NCBI GenBank assembly: GCA_965207915.1
Contig: OZ242304.1
Location: 1 to 64,000 of the forward strand
Origin: VXNJ01 sp009840625
GTDB lineage: Bacteria; Chloroflexota; UBA11872; VXNJ01
Direction of reading: 5' to 3'
Length of the DNA stretch: 64,000 nt
Positions within the stretch are counted from its first letter, which is position 1, and every line of letters begins with the position of its first letter. Below, piece by piece: positions 27,659-36,739 of this stretch. A model generated the notes under the pieces. That model worked only from the letters and a program-made list of their open reading frames with translations. It had not been told where the DNA came from and did no database searches. The position numbers and the translations under genes were made by a program.

Positions 27659-27755
27659 TAGTTGGCTGCCCTTGTTGTTCGATCTGGCGGGGCCGGCGCA
27701 AAGCCGCCGATCGGGGCAGACTTACAGCCAGGGCCCGCAATGGGCGTCGATTCGG

Positions 27756-27826
27756 CTGGGGTAGAAGGATTCGAACCTCCGCTACGTGGGCCAGAACCAC
27801 GCGTCCTACCGCTAGACGATACCCCA
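27756..27826 (-). tRNA. tRNA-Gln (anticodon CTG)
   Basis: Cloverleaf on the minus strand: acceptor TGGGGTA with TACCCCA, a D-arm with AGCGGTAGG, anticodon stem CGTGG/CCACG with loop TTCTGGC (anticodon CTG, codon CAG), and T-arm with GGTTCGAATCC. Discriminator G at 27756. The 3' CCA is not fully encoded. Confidence 0.93.
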
Positions 27827-27883
27827 TTGTTCGCGGCGAGAAAATGTTAGCAAGTAAAAACTCAGATCCAGGCCCTCCTGCCA

Positions 27884-30370
27884 TTGCCCGCAACGCCCTT
27901 TAGACCACGCGCCGTTTTCATTTTTCCGGCGCTATTGCTGCTGGCGGCGCTGGCCGCGGCCGCGCTTTTCGTCGCCACCGACCGCTTAACCGTGCACGCG
28001 CTCGGCGCAAACGATGAGGGGATCTGTGACTATTCAAACACGATGCGCAGGGCGCTGCTGGCTCATCTTGAATTCGAATTCTTCCAGTGCGACGAAGGCG
28101 ATCTCGCCAGCGGTTCTGCTGACCCGTGGTCGGGGGATCTCGACGTTGAGCCATTCGTCGGCGCGGTGTTCGCGCCGGGAAAAGGTGAGCTTGACGGCTA
28201 CGTGCGCGGATCGCGCGTAGACCTGCGCGGCAGCGGGCTGGGGGTTTCAGACCTTGACGTAAGCGCGGCGCTGGAATCGCACGGGACCCCGACATACAAA
28301 CGCTTCGGCGTGGACGCAGCCGGCACCCGCCTCAGCGGCAACCACAGCGGCGGATTCCTCGGCCTGACGTTCCTGCTGGACGGCTCGGCCGTCGCGACCA
28401 ACGGATTCGTGGGGGAACCGTTTGCCGGTGTCGAGGGCCAGGTCGCCTGGTTCGGATTCCAGTGGAGCTCGATTCCGGAGCAGTTCACGGACTGGGACGA
28501 CACATTTGCATCTGGAGCCACAGTCGACGAAGACGACGACGGGTTTTACCTGGTTCTCAAGCTCGCGATCGAGTTGGAGGGAGATGACAAGCAAGTCTTC
28601 TTTCTGGTCAATTCCGAAGACTCCGCACGAACCCTCTACGCCGTACCGTTCCTAATCCCGGACGACTTCGTCATCGAAAGGCCGGAACGGGTAAGCGTTG
28701 ACCTGTCTGCGGTAGCCGTTTACGACGACCTCCCCGCAGACGGCGATTTGGACCTTGGCCGCAGTCACAGCGGCGACGCCGGCGACTACTTCGACGAAAT
28801 CGAGCGCGCCATCTCGCGCGGCAACGACGACGCCCGACTGCAGATCAACGACGACGACGCCCCGGCCATAGAGGTCTGCGACAGATCGCGGCCGGTCCGC
28901 GATCTGCTGGTGGAAGACCTTTCCAAGGCCTGCGACGAAATCAGCGCCCACGACCTGGAAGAAGTCACCTCGATTGACCTCTCGGATTCGGAGATCGAGG
29001 AACTGCAGCGCGGAGATTTCTCCGGGCTCACCATGCTTGAGGAACTGGACCTTACCGGAAACGAACTCCGTTCGCTACCGGCCGGAGCGTTCGAAGGGGC
29101 CGGATCGGATCGCGACGCGCCCGACGTGGCGCTTATCGACGTGACCGATAACCCTGGGCCACGCGGCGGCGGATTTGAATTGCGCAACATCTCGAACGCT
29201 TTCCGCGCCAGCGTTGGACCGCGCCAGGCGATCCGCCTGGACTCCCACGATGATCCGAACGACGACCCCGCATACGGCTTCGAGGAATCTCGGTACAACG
29301 CCACCGAAGGCGGCACCCTGGTGCTCGGGGTCACCGGTTTCCAGGACAGCGCAGTGCTTTTCCGGTCGCTGGGCGGGGATACGGGCGTCTACGAGGATCT
29401 TGATGCCGATTGCCCGGCTCCCTGCTATGCGCCGGAGGCCTCGCAGATCGAAGAAGACGGTGATTACCTGCTCGGGTTCGCCGTTCCGAAGGACGCGAAT
29501 GATCGCAGCGACACTTTCACCATCCTTTTTGGTGAAAGCAACACCGCACTCGACCTGACCTCCATTCACGGAATTGCCCGCCTCACTGTCACCGAGGATG
29601 GCAGCGTCGCAACCCCACCGGCGCCCGTCCGGTCGATATTTGAAATCGTCCGCGTCACGGAAACCGCCCGCAGCACCACTTCCGACAACCCGGACCTCGA
29701 CCACAACATCTCCGATCTGCAGGTCAGCGTTGGCGGTCAGGCGCTGGATGCCGAATTCCTCGGTTACTACAACCGGACCGGGCAGCTCAAGCGCTGGGGC
29801 TACGCCACATCAGAGGTGCTGGAGCTAGAGCAGGGCACGCTGACGCAGTTCTTCCAGCGCGGCGTGATCGACTTCCACCGCCGCCCCGACCTGGGCGGGA
29901 TCTGGCTGGTCGAGCGTCGCCTCGCCTGGGACTACTTCGGCGGCGGACGCGGAGGAAGCGTCGATCAAAAGGTCGAACCTGCGCCGACCACGCCGCCTTC
30001 GGCCGGCGCGGTCAATTTCGGCGGATTCAATCACTACGTCTCGAATTTCGCCCCGGACGGCACCCGGACAGGATTCCTGGACTTCTTCATCGAACTGGGC
30101 GGCGTCGACAGCTTCGGATTCCCCAAGACCGCTGGGCGGACCGACACCGGTGCCCCCGGAACCCTGTTTGAAGGGAAAACTCCCGGTTTCATCCGGCAAT
30201 ACTTCCAGGCCGCGATATTCCAGCTGTCCGCCCAAGGAATCGTGGAGCTGACCTTGCTGGGGGACTCGCTCCGCAATCAACTGGTACCCAACTTCCGCGA
30301 CTTTGCCGCCTTCGGGCCCGCGGCCCCGGTGGTCAGGGGACAGTTGATCACTCCGGAGCAAATCGCCTGA
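27884..30370 (+). CDS. Secreted protein with a short leucine-rich region and C-terminal aromatic repeat
   Basis: An 828-residue protein starting at TTG 27884. A hydrophobic signal (PALLLLAALAAAALFV) near residues 14-31 indicates export. The N-terminal domain is acidic and beta-rich with DDD patches. Around residues 350-400 lies a leucine-rich repeat pattern (EVTSIDLSDSEIEELQ, TMLEELDLTGNELRSLPAGAF). The C-terminus has NHYVSNFAPDG, FFIELGGVDSFGFPKTAG and QYFQAAIFQL, a repeat seen at the ends of Chloroflexota secreted proteins. Only one cysteine-poor region is seen, and no enzyme motif was found. A cell-surface role is inferred. The start is uncertain because no ribosome site is clear; no ATG precedes the signal in frame. 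Confidence 0.75.
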   Translation: MPATPFRPRAVFIFPALLLLAALAAAALFVATDRLTVHALGANDEGICDYSNTMRRALLAHLEFEFFQCDEGDLASGSADPWSGDLDVEPFVGAVFAPGKGELDGYVRGSRVDLRGSGLGVSDLDVSAALESHGTPTYKRFGVDAAGTRLSGNHSGGFLGLTFLLDGSAVATNGFVGEPFAGVEGQVAWFGFQWSSIPEQFTDWDDTFASGATVDEDDDGFYLVLKLAIELEGDDKQVFFLVNSEDSARTLYAVPFLIPDDFVIERPERVSVDLSAVAVYDDLPADGDLDLGRSHSGDAGDYFDEIERAISRGNDDARLQINDDDAPAIEVCDRSRPVRDLLVEDLSKACDEISAHDLEEVTSIDLSDSEIEELQRGDFSGLTMLEELDLTGNELRSLPAGAFEGAGSDRDAPDVALIDVTDNPGPRGGGFELRNISNAFRASVGPRQAIRLDSHDDPNDDPAYGFEESRYNATEGGTLVLGVTGFQDSAVLFRSLGGDTGVYEDLDADCPAPCYAPEASQIEEDGDYLLGFAVPKDANDRSDTFTILFGESNTALDLTSIHGIARLTVTEDGSVATPPAPVRSIFEIVRVTETARSTTSDNPDLDHNISDLQVSVGGQALDAEFLGYYNRTGQLKRWGYATSEVLELEQGTLTQFFQRGVIDFHRRPDLGGIWLVERRLAWDYFGGGRGGSVDQKVEPAPTTPPSAGAVNFGGFNHYVSNFAPDGTRTGFLDFFIELGGVDSFGFPKTAGRTDTGAPGTLFEGKTPGFIRQYFQAAIFQLSAQGIVELTLLGDSLRNQLVPNFRDFAAFGPAAPVVRGQLITPEQIA

Positions 30371-30421
30371 CGACGCCAATTCGGGCGACCCGACATTGAT
30401 GGCGCCTTAGGGCGGGCCTCA

Positions 30422-31015
30422 GTGTCGCGCAAACGCCGGCAGCCCGAGAACGCCCACAAGCTGGGCTGGACGACGCTCTCCTCGCGCGTTGCCTGGCAGG
30501 GCAGGTTTCCGGTTTTCGAGGACGAGATCGCTGCCGATCTGGATGGTCGCCGGCACACCTACACGTACCTCGCCAGCCGCGCCCGCGCGGTCGCGGTGCT
30601 TGCCCAGGACGATGACGGCCGAATCCTGACGGTGCGCGAATACCGCCACCCGCTCAAAGAGGTGGTCTGCGACCTTCCGATGGGATCGATCGGACCGGAC
30701 GAAGAACCGCGGGCCGCCGCGTTGCGCGAGTTGCGTGAAGAGACCGGGTATGCCGCGCTGTCGGCCGATTCCTACGGGGCGATTCATCCCATTCCGGCTT
30801 TGACTCGGCTGCGGCTCGAGTTCTTCCGCGCCCGCGGTTTGGAATACGTCGGGCACGACCGCGACCGATCCGAGATCCTGCAGACCGAATGGATCCCGTT
30901 GGAGGCGGTCCTGAGCGGGATAAACGACGGCCGGTTCCAGGTGGGTGCTTTGCCGCTGGGGGTGCTCCTGGCCGACGCCCGGGGCCAACTCGACAGGGAC
31001 CGGGATGGCCGCTGA
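30422..31015 (+). CDS. Nudix hydrolase (ADP-ribose pyrophosphatase-like)
   Basis: A 197-residue protein. The Nudix box is complete: GSIGPDEEPRAAALRELREE followed by TGYA, matching Gx5Ex7REUXEEXGU. The preceding beta strands (AVAVLAQDDDGRILTVREYR) and DLPMG before the box are characteristic of ADP-ribose pyrophosphatases. It hydrolyses nucleoside diphosphates linked to another moiety; the exact substrate is not certain. GTG start. It overlaps the start of gltX by 11 bases, so the two are probably co-translated. Confidence 0.88.
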   Translation: MSRKRRQPENAHKLGWTTLSSRVAWQGRFPVFEDEIAADLDGRRHTYTYLASRARAVAVLAQDDDGRILTVREYRHPLKEVVCDLPMGSIGPDEEPRAAALRELREETGYAALSADSYGAIHPIPALTRLRLEFFRARGLEYVGHDRDRSEILQTEWIPLEAVLSGINDGRFQVGALPLGVLLADARGQLDRDRDGR

Positions 31016-32516
31016 ACCCGGGGCGCGGCGCTTTCGAATCGCACCCAGCCCGACCGGATCGATCCATGTGGGAACGGCCCGCACCGCGCTTTACAACTGG
31101 CTGTTGGCGCGGCAGAGCGGCGGATCGTTCGTGCTGCGGGTCGAAGACACGGCCCGCGACCGCAATCGTCCCGAGTACGAGCGGGCGATTTATTCGGGCC
31201 TGGCTTGGCTGGGCTTGGACTGGGACGAGGGCCCTGACGTCGGCGGCCAATTCGGCCCATACCGACAGAGCGAACGGCTCGAGCTGCACCGGCACCACCT
31301 GCAACGCCTGATCGACCGCGGTCACGTCTACCGCTGCTTCTGCAGTCGCGATCAGCTGGCCGAGGAGCGCAAGGCGGCCCAGCGCGCAAAACTCCCGCCG
31401 CGCTATTCCGGACGCTGCCGGAACCTTCCCGAATCCGAGGTCGAATCCAGACTCAGCGCCGGCGAACCGGCCAGTTACCGCTTCAAGGTTGCGGCCCGAA
31501 ACGTGGAGTTTGATGACCTGGTCCTGGGCGGGTTGCGCGAGGATGCCGGCCTGTGGGGCGATTTCATCGTGGCCCGCTCGGACGGCTCCCCCGTGTACAA
31601 CTTCGCGGTCGTGGCCGACGACCACGACATGGCGATCACGCACGTTCTGCGCGGCGCCGACCACATCTCGAATACCTTCAAGCAGGTCGTGATGTACGAA
31701 GCGCTGGGCTGGGATTGTCCGCGATTCGGCCACATCCCGCTGACGTTGAACGCAAAGCGCCAGAAACTCTCCAAGCGCGACGGGTCCGTCTCGATCCAGG
31801 AGTACCGTGATCAGGGCTACCTGCCCGAAGCGGTAAACAACTTCATAGCCCTGCTGGGCTGGAACCCCGGGGACGAGCGCGAGTTCTTCTCGCTTTCTGA
31901 ATTGGTCTCCGAGTTTTCCGCCGGGCGAATAAATCGCGCCAACGCCATCTTCGACCAGGAGCGCCTCGACTGGTTCAATGGCAATTACGTGCGCGGCCTG
32001 CCGATTTCCGAGTTGAGCCGGCGGGCGTGGGAGTATCTCGAAGGTTGCGGTTATTTCGAACCGCCGAATGGGACTCCCGGTGGCGAGTTTGGATCTGAGC
32101 CGGTGAAGCGTCCCGCCCGCAAGTATTTCGAGTCAGCGCTGGCCCTGGAGCAGGAGCGAATCCGGCGTCTATCCGACTTGCCCGGCGTCATTTCGTTCTT
32201 CTTCCGCGACCAAGTCGATCCCGACCCGAAGCTCCTCGTGGCCCGGCGCCAGTCGCCGCAGGCGAGCGCGGATGCCCTGGCGAAGGTGGCCGACTGGACC
32301 GAACAAAACGATGTTGCCGATCAAACGCTGACCGAAGAGTTCTTGCGCGGATTGGCCGAAGAGCTGGGCTGGAAGGCCGGCATTCTATTTATGCCGATCC
32401 GGATGGCCATTACCGGGTCACGCGCGACTCCGCCCCTCTTTGCAACAATGGCGGTACTGGGGTCGGGGCGCGTCAGTTCACGCTTGCGCGCCGCCGTGAA
32501 GCTGTTGAAGGGCTAG
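31005..32516 (+). CDS. gltX: Glutamate-tRNA ligase
   Basis: A 503-residue class I synthetase that charges tRNA-Glu (or also tRNA-Gln if the organism uses the indirect route). HIGH-type motif PSPTGSIHVG at residues 14-23, KMSKS-type motif KLSKRDGSVS near residue 254, and family stretches RVEDTARDRNRPEYE and VVADDHDMAITHVLRG. Length is normal. ATG 31005 lies inside the end of the Nudix gene; upstream frame sequence has no family match. Its stop codon TAG (32514-32516) lies inside the 8-bp duplication made by the IS481 element, so the protein end is unchanged. Confidence 0.96.
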   Translation: MAAEPGARRFRIAPSPTGSIHVGTARTALYNWLLARQSGGSFVLRVEDTARDRNRPEYERAIYSGLAWLGLDWDEGPDVGGQFGPYRQSERLELHRHHLQRLIDRGHVYRCFCSRDQLAEERKAAQRAKLPPRYSGRCRNLPESEVESRLSAGEPASYRFKVAARNVEFDDLVLGGLREDAGLWGDFIVARSDGSPVYNFAVVADDHDMAITHVLRGADHISNTFKQVVMYEALGWDCPRFGHIPLTLNAKRQKLSKRDGSVSIQEYRDQGYLPEAVNNFIALLGWNPGDEREFFSLSELVSEFSAGRINRANAIFDQERLDWFNGNYVRGLPISELSRRAWEYLEGCGYFEPPNGTPGGEFGSEPVKRPARKYFESALALEQERIRRLSDLPGVISFFFRDQVDPDPKLLVARRQSPQASADALAKVADWTEQNDVADQTLTEEFLRGLAEELGWKAGILFMPIRMAITGSRATPPLFATMAVLGSGRVSSRLRAAVKLLKG

Positions 32517-32518
32517 GG

Positions 32519-33642
32519 TGTCCTATTTCCGAGTACCTGCGACGGGTGAGCACCTGATTACTTAGGGGTCATTTAAGGCATCCTGCTGTGATACCACTCG
32601 CAGCGAAAGATTCCTGCCATGACCCCCGAGGACTCAATTTACCGCTACCGCCTGCGCACATTGGCGCTGGCCTCAGAAATCGGCAGCGTCCGCGCCGCCT
32701 GCCGGGCGATGGGAATCCATCACTCCACCTATTACCGCTGGAGGGCCCAGGCCGACCGCTACGGTCTCGGCATCCTGCGACCCCGGGAACGGCGCCGGCC
32801 GCAGATGCCGAACTCGATCTCGCCGCTTATCGAGCAGCGCATCCTGGCCTTTGCGATCGGCAGCCCCGGTCTCGGACCGGCCCGGGTCGCCGCCGAACTT
32901 CAGCGCCCCAAGTGGGGCGGGATCAAAGTCTCCCCGTCGGGCATCTGGCGGGTGCTGAAGCGCCACGGGCTCAATACCCGCGCCAAGCGTCTGGCGTTGG
33001 TGGCCGGCTATGCCGCCCCGCCCGCGCCGGAGCGAGAGGCTCCGCGGCCCGAGCGCCACCTGCAGGCCGACCGTCCCGGGCAGCTGGTGCAGCTTGACTG
33101 CTTCCATATCGGAAGGCTCTCCGGCAGCCGCGGGACCTTATGGCAGTACACGGCGATCGACGTGGCCTCCTCCTTCGTCTGGGCCGAGCTGCACACCAGT
33201 CCCCGCAATCCCGCCGCCAGGTGGACGTCGCGGCTGGCCCGCAGAGTCGCCAGGGACCTATCTGCCCGCGGCTGGAAGCTGGAGAACGCGATGACCGACA
33301 ACGGCTCCGAGTTCCGGGCCAGGCAGTTCGGGCGGACCGTAGCCAGCCTGGGCGGCCGGCAGAAGTTCATCCATGCCGGGCGGCCGCAGACCAACGGCTG
33401 CGTGGAGCGGGTCCAGGGAACGATCCTGGAGGAGTGCTGGAAGCCGGCCTTCGCCCGCTACCTGGTGCCCAAGCAGACCGGGCTGCGGCGGGAGCTGAAC
33501 CGGTACCTGCGCTTCTACAACCGCGATCGGGCCCACACCGGCAGATGGAACCGCGGACGTACCCCCGAGGAAGTCATCGGCAAGGGCAGAATCTATGCCT
33601 GAGAAGCAGCCGGATGTGTCGCCACATCTCTGAAGCAGGACA
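32519..33642 (+). mobile_element. IS481-family insertion sequence, complete
   Basis: A 1124-bp element between two exact copies of GGCTAGGG (32511-32518 and 33643-33650). Ends start TGTCCT on both strands and match at 17 of the first 25 positions. It inserted into the last codons of gltX, with the duplication carrying the gltX stop, so the host gene survives. It separates gltX from the small membrane protein at 33652. Confidence 0.93.
32619..33602 (+). CDS. IS481-family DDE transposase
   Basis: A 327-residue transposase. An N-terminal helix-turn-helix (RAACRAMGIHHSTYYRWRAQ) is followed by an rve-type integrase core with acidic residues in VQLDCFHIG, AMTDNGSEF and NGCVERVQGT. The YLRFYNRDRAHTGRWNRGRT ending is typical of IS481. 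ATG 32619 opens it. Intact, with no frameshift. Confidence 0.93.
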   Translation: MTPEDSIYRYRLRTLALASEIGSVRAACRAMGIHHSTYYRWRAQADRYGLGILRPRERRRPQMPNSISPLIEQRILAFAIGSPGLGPARVAAELQRPKWGGIKVSPSGIWRVLKRHGLNTRAKRLALVAGYAAPPAPEREAPRPERHLQADRPGQLVQLDCFHIGRLSGSRGTLWQYTAIDVASSFVWAELHTSPRNPAARWTSRLARRVARDLSARGWKLENAMTDNGSEFRARQFGRTVASLGGRQKFIHAGRPQTNGCVERVQGTILEECWKPAFARYLVPKQTGLRRELNRYLRFYNRDRAHTGRWNRGRTPEEVIGKGRIYA

Positions 33643-33651
33643 GGCTAGGGG

Positions 33652-34035
33652 ATGGAGTCTCAATACCGTTACCGCGGGCTGGTTTGCAATATTGGCCCCG
33701 GTGAACGCCGCCAGCGATTGATCTTCGGCGTGGTGCTGATTCAGTTGTCGATCGTCGCCTGGGCGCTGATGCTGGCATTCGGGTTGGACCAACTCTGGCG
33801 CCTGTCGCTGCAGGTACCCCTTTGGCTCGGGTTGATGGGGATCGGCCAGGCCCATTACCAGATCTGCGTGGGGTTCGACTTCATCGGCAAGGTCGACCCG
33901 GCGGTTGCCGGGGACGTCGTCGGGCACGATTCGCCGGCGTTCAAGCGCGCGTTGCGGTTGCGGTCCCTGAAACTGCTCGCCGGCACCGGCGCCGGGGCCG
34001 CGCTGCTGACCGCCTTGGCGTACGCGATCGGCTGA
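33652..34035 (+). CDS. Small hypothetical membrane protein
   Basis: 127 residues starting ATG 33652, directly after the IS481 duplication. Two hydrophobic segments in the middle (IFGVVLIQLSIVAWALMLAF and VPLWLGLMGIGQAHYQICV) and one at the end (LLAGTGAGAALLTALAYAI) suggest three membrane passes. The start MESQYRYRGLVCNIGPGERR is polar and may be cytoplasmic. Family not recognised. It may once have followed gltX in the same transcript before the insertion. It converges on the GH4 gene, 16 bases away. Confidence 0.65.
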   Translation: MESQYRYRGLVCNIGPGERRQRLIFGVVLIQLSIVAWALMLAFGLDQLWRLSLQVPLWLGLMGIGQAHYQICVGFDFIGKVDPAVAGDVVGHDSPAFKRALRLRSLKLLAGTGAGAALLTALAYAIG

Positions 34036-34051
34036 GCGTCCCGCCGACCCG

Positions 34052-35515
34052 TCACCAACCCGGAAGGTAGTCGGCCTCGGCCGAAAACAGCTCGTCGGCC
34101 ATTGATTCGATCTCATCCAGCGTGCAGACTGCGGCGGTCAGCGGGTCGAGCATGAGGGCCTGACGGGCGAGCTGGCGGTCGCGCCCCAGACCGGCCAGGG
34201 CCCCCAGTTCGACCACGCTCATGTTGCTGCGGCAGACGGCCGCCATCTGCGGTGGCAGGGGGCCGACAGCGGTGGGAGTGACGCCGCGCCCGTCGGCCAC
34301 GCAGGCCAGTTCGACTATTCCTTCGGCGGGCAGGTTCGTAATCAGGGGACCGGCCCCTCCCCAGTTGTTGGGGATGTTGCCGTGGAACACGAACGGGGCG
34401 TTTTTGCCGACCGCCTCGATGATCCAGGAGGCGTATTCGTAGGTCCGGCTGGTGCTCAGATCGGCCTCGCCGCGGGCCATCGCGCGGCGTTCGGCCTCGT
34501 CGGCGCGCCGGCGTTCCGGCCACATGCGGAGCAGGAAGCCGCTCTGTCCGTGGTAGCCGGAGCGCATGAATCGGGCGCGGGTCTCGGCCCGCTTGCGGTA
34601 CCAGGGCAAGTACTCGGAGAGATGGCCGGAGCTTTCGGTAATGAAAGCGCCGAAATGCAGCATCATGTCCTTGCGGACCAGGTCCTGCGATTCGTCGCCG
34701 GGTTCGGTGGCGGCCAGGTCGGCGCGGGCCCGTTCCCGCAGCTGCGGGTACAGGTCGCGTCCCCGGTGCTCGAGCCGCGTGAACCAGGCCAGGTGGTTGA
34801 TCCCGGCGCACTCCCAGTCCATCTCGTCGTAGTCGACGCCGGCGCGTCCGGCCAGGAGCCGCGAGGTGCTCTGGACGGAATGGCACAGGCCGACGACCCG
34901 CATGCTCGATTTCAGCGCGGCGGCCAGGCAGAGCATTCCCATCGGGTTGGTGTAGTTGAGGACGATCGCCTCCGGGCAGCTGCGCTCGCAGTCCGCGAGG
35001 ATCTGCATGAACGCGGGCAGGGTCCGAAAGCACTTGAAGAGTCCGCCCGGGCCGATCGTGTCGCCGATGCACTGGTCGACCCCGTAGCGCTCGGGGATGT
35101 CGTTGTCGAAACCGATCGTCTCCAACCCCGAGACCTCGATGGTGATCACCACCCAGTCGGCGCCGGGCAGCAGATCGTTGCGATCGGTGCTGGCGGCTAC
35201 CGACCAGCGTTCGGTGTTGCTGGTTTTGACGACCAGGGTCTCGACGACAGCGGCCATGGTTTCAAGGCGGTTTTCGTCGATATCGCACAGTCGCAATTGC
35301 CCGCCGGCCGAACCGGGAATGGCCAGGATGTCGGCCGCGAGCTTGGGCGTAAAGTGCGATCCGGCGCCGACGATGACGACGTTGATCGGGGACTGCATGC
35401 GGCCGGGCAGGCCTGCCTGGTTCTCGCTCAGCATCCGGTCAAGTTCGGCCGCAGGTTCCGGAGATCGGGTTTTGGTCGCCATCAGTTCGCTCGCTTCGCT
35501 GGTGGGGGCGGGCAT
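34052..35515 (-). CDS. Glycoside hydrolase family 4 (alpha-glucosidase/galactosidase-like)
   Basis: About 487 residues. The N-terminal dinucleotide-binding motif VVIVGAGSHFTPKLA, then CIGDTIGPGGLFKCFR, NYTNPMGMLC, GLCHSVQ and GINHLAWF are the ordered GH4 signatures. These enzymes cleave glycosides by an NAD- and metal-dependent redox mechanism; the Cys and His of GLCHS bind the metal. The exact sugar cannot be read from sequence. Start uncertain: ATG 35515, 35482 or a later one just before the NAD motif. The gene lies 38 bases after the SDR gene on the same strand, suggesting a sugar-catabolic pair. Confidence 0.87.
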   Translation of the reverse strand: MPAPTSEASELMATKTRSPEPAAELDRMLSENQAGLPGRMQSPINVVIVGAGSHFTPKLAADILAIPGSAGGQLRLCDIDENRLETMAAVVETLVVKTSNTERWSVAASTDRNDLLPGADWVVITIEVSGLETIGFDNDIPERYGVDQCIGDTIGPGGLFKCFRTLPAFMQILADCERSCPEAIVLNYTNPMGMLCLAAALKSSMRVVGLCHSVQSTSRLLAGRAGVDYDEMDWECAGINHLAWFTRLEHRGRDLYPQLRERARADLAATEPGDESQDLVRKDMMLHFGAFITESSGHLSEYLPWYRKRAETRARFMRSGYHGQSGFLLRMWPERRRADEAERRAMARGEADLSTSRTYEYASWIIEAVGKNAPFVFHGNIPNNWGGAGPLITNLPAEGIVELACVADGRGVTPTAVGPLPPQMAAVCRSNMSVVELGALAGLGRDRQLARQALMLDPLTAAVCTLDEIESMADELFSAEADYLPGW

Positions 35516-35553
35516 GGCCCGCCCGAATTCTTTCCGGACTTGCCGGGCCCGGT

Positions 35554-36327
35554 CTAGAAGATGGTGAACCCGCCGTCTACGATCATGTCCAGCCCGACCG
35601 TGAAGTTCGATGCGTCCGAGGCCAAGTAGATAACCGCCCCCTGCAGGTCTCCGACCGTGCCCATCCGGCCGATCGGGGTGTCGCGCAACCAGGTCGGCTG
35701 CAGGTTTTCGCGAATGTGGGGGTTGTCGGCCATCTCGGTAACGATGTAGCCCGGACTGAGCGCGTTGACATAAACGCCGTGCGGAATCCATTCCGCGGCA
35801 ACCGAGCGTGTCAGGTGGATCAAGCCCGCCTTGGAGGTGTTGTAGGGCGCCTGCCACTGCGGACGGTTGACGATGCTGCCCGACATCGAGGCGTTGTTGA
35901 TGATCTTGCCGCCGCCGGCCGCAATCATTACCCGCGCTTCGGCCTGCATGCACAGGAACGGGCCCTTGAGGTTGGTGTCGATCATCTCATCCCACGCCCT
36001 CTCCGATGCATCCAGGGTGTCCATGTGCGCCCCGATCCCGGCATTGTTGACCGCAACGTCCAGCCGCCCCCAGGCGGCCACGATCGCATCGATGAAGCGG
36101 TCGACCTCTTCCTTGTCGCGCACGTCGGCCGGCAGCACCAGGGTTCGGCGTCCGCTGGCGCGAACCAGCGCGGCAGTCTCCTCGAGCGGTTCCGGCCGGC
36201 GCCCGACCAGGGCCACGTCGGCGCCCGCTTCGGCCAGCCCGGTGGCGATGGCCCGCCCGATGCCGGTTCCCCCGCCGGTGACCAGCGATTTCTTGCCGGC
36301 CAGCGAAAACCGATCCAGAATCCCCAT
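35554..36327 (-). CDS. Short-chain dehydrogenase/reductase (SDR)
   Basis: 257 residues, the classical SDR length. Cofactor motif TGGGTGIG with a following Arg-Arg (VGRRPEPLEE) that suggests NADP preference, NNAG at the fourth strand, catalytic Ser in NNASMSGS and YxxxK as YNTSK. The C-terminal GLDMIVDGGFTIF is typical of sugar-alcohol or gluconate dehydrogenases. The ATG at 36327 is clear. Likely first gene of an operon with the GH4 enzyme, so oxidation or reduction of a released sugar is plausible inference. Confidence 0.9.
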   Translation of the reverse strand: MGILDRFSLAGKKSLVTGGGTGIGRAIATGLAEAGADVALVGRRPEPLEETAALVRASGRRTLVLPADVRDKEEVDRFIDAIVAAWGRLDVAVNNAGIGAHMDTLDASERAWDEMIDTNLKGPFLCMQAEARVMIAAGGGKIINNASMSGSIVNRPQWQAPYNTSKAGLIHLTRSVAAEWIPHGVYVNALSPGYIVTEMADNPHIRENLQPTWLRDTPIGRMGTVGDLQGAVIYLASDASNFTVGLDMIVDGGFTIF

Positions 36328-36412
36328 TGTTTACCCTCCCCGAAGGTGGCCGCCGGCCGCCGCCGGCATCAAATATCTAAAATCAACTCGCGGCAATCGA
36401 TCTTATGTAGGA

Positions 36413-36739
36413 GTGGCGGTTCTGCCAGGCCGCAATGCCGAGCAGCGGGTCCCGATTCTGAATCCGAAGCCGGGCACCAAACCGGTGAGGATCAGCGCCC
36501 CGCGCTATTACGACCTGAAGGGCGCTATGCTGCGCAGGCTGGGCGAATGCGCGCAGGGGATCGCGTTCGCCGATCTGGCCGACGCCTGCGCCGAATCGCT
36601 CCAGACCAGACTGTGGGACGGAGCTTCGCTCAACTGGTACGTGACTTCGATAAAGCTCGACCTGGAAGCCCGCGGTCTCGTACACCGCACCTCCCGGCGG
36701 GGCCGGCAGCAGGTTCACCTGGGGCCCGGGGCGGGCTGA
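36413..36739 (+). CDS. DUF6958-family small protein
   Basis: About 108 residues with the pattern PILNPKPGTKPVRI, YYDLKGAMLRRLGE, WYVTSIKLDLEARGLVHR, which fits a family of small winged-helix-like proteins of unknown function (DUF6958, recognised from memory). The last part looks like a helix-turn-helix with a basic wing (RTSRRGRQQVHL). Start GTG 36413 keeps the conserved ILNP motif; GTG 36485 is an alternative. Its TGA overlaps the ATG of the next gene by one base. Confidence 0.65.
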   Translation: MAVLPGRNAEQRVPILNPKPGTKPVRISAPRYYDLKGAMLRRLGECAQGIAFADLADACAESLQTRLWDGASLNWYVTSIKLDLEARGLVHRTSRRGRQQVHLGPGAG

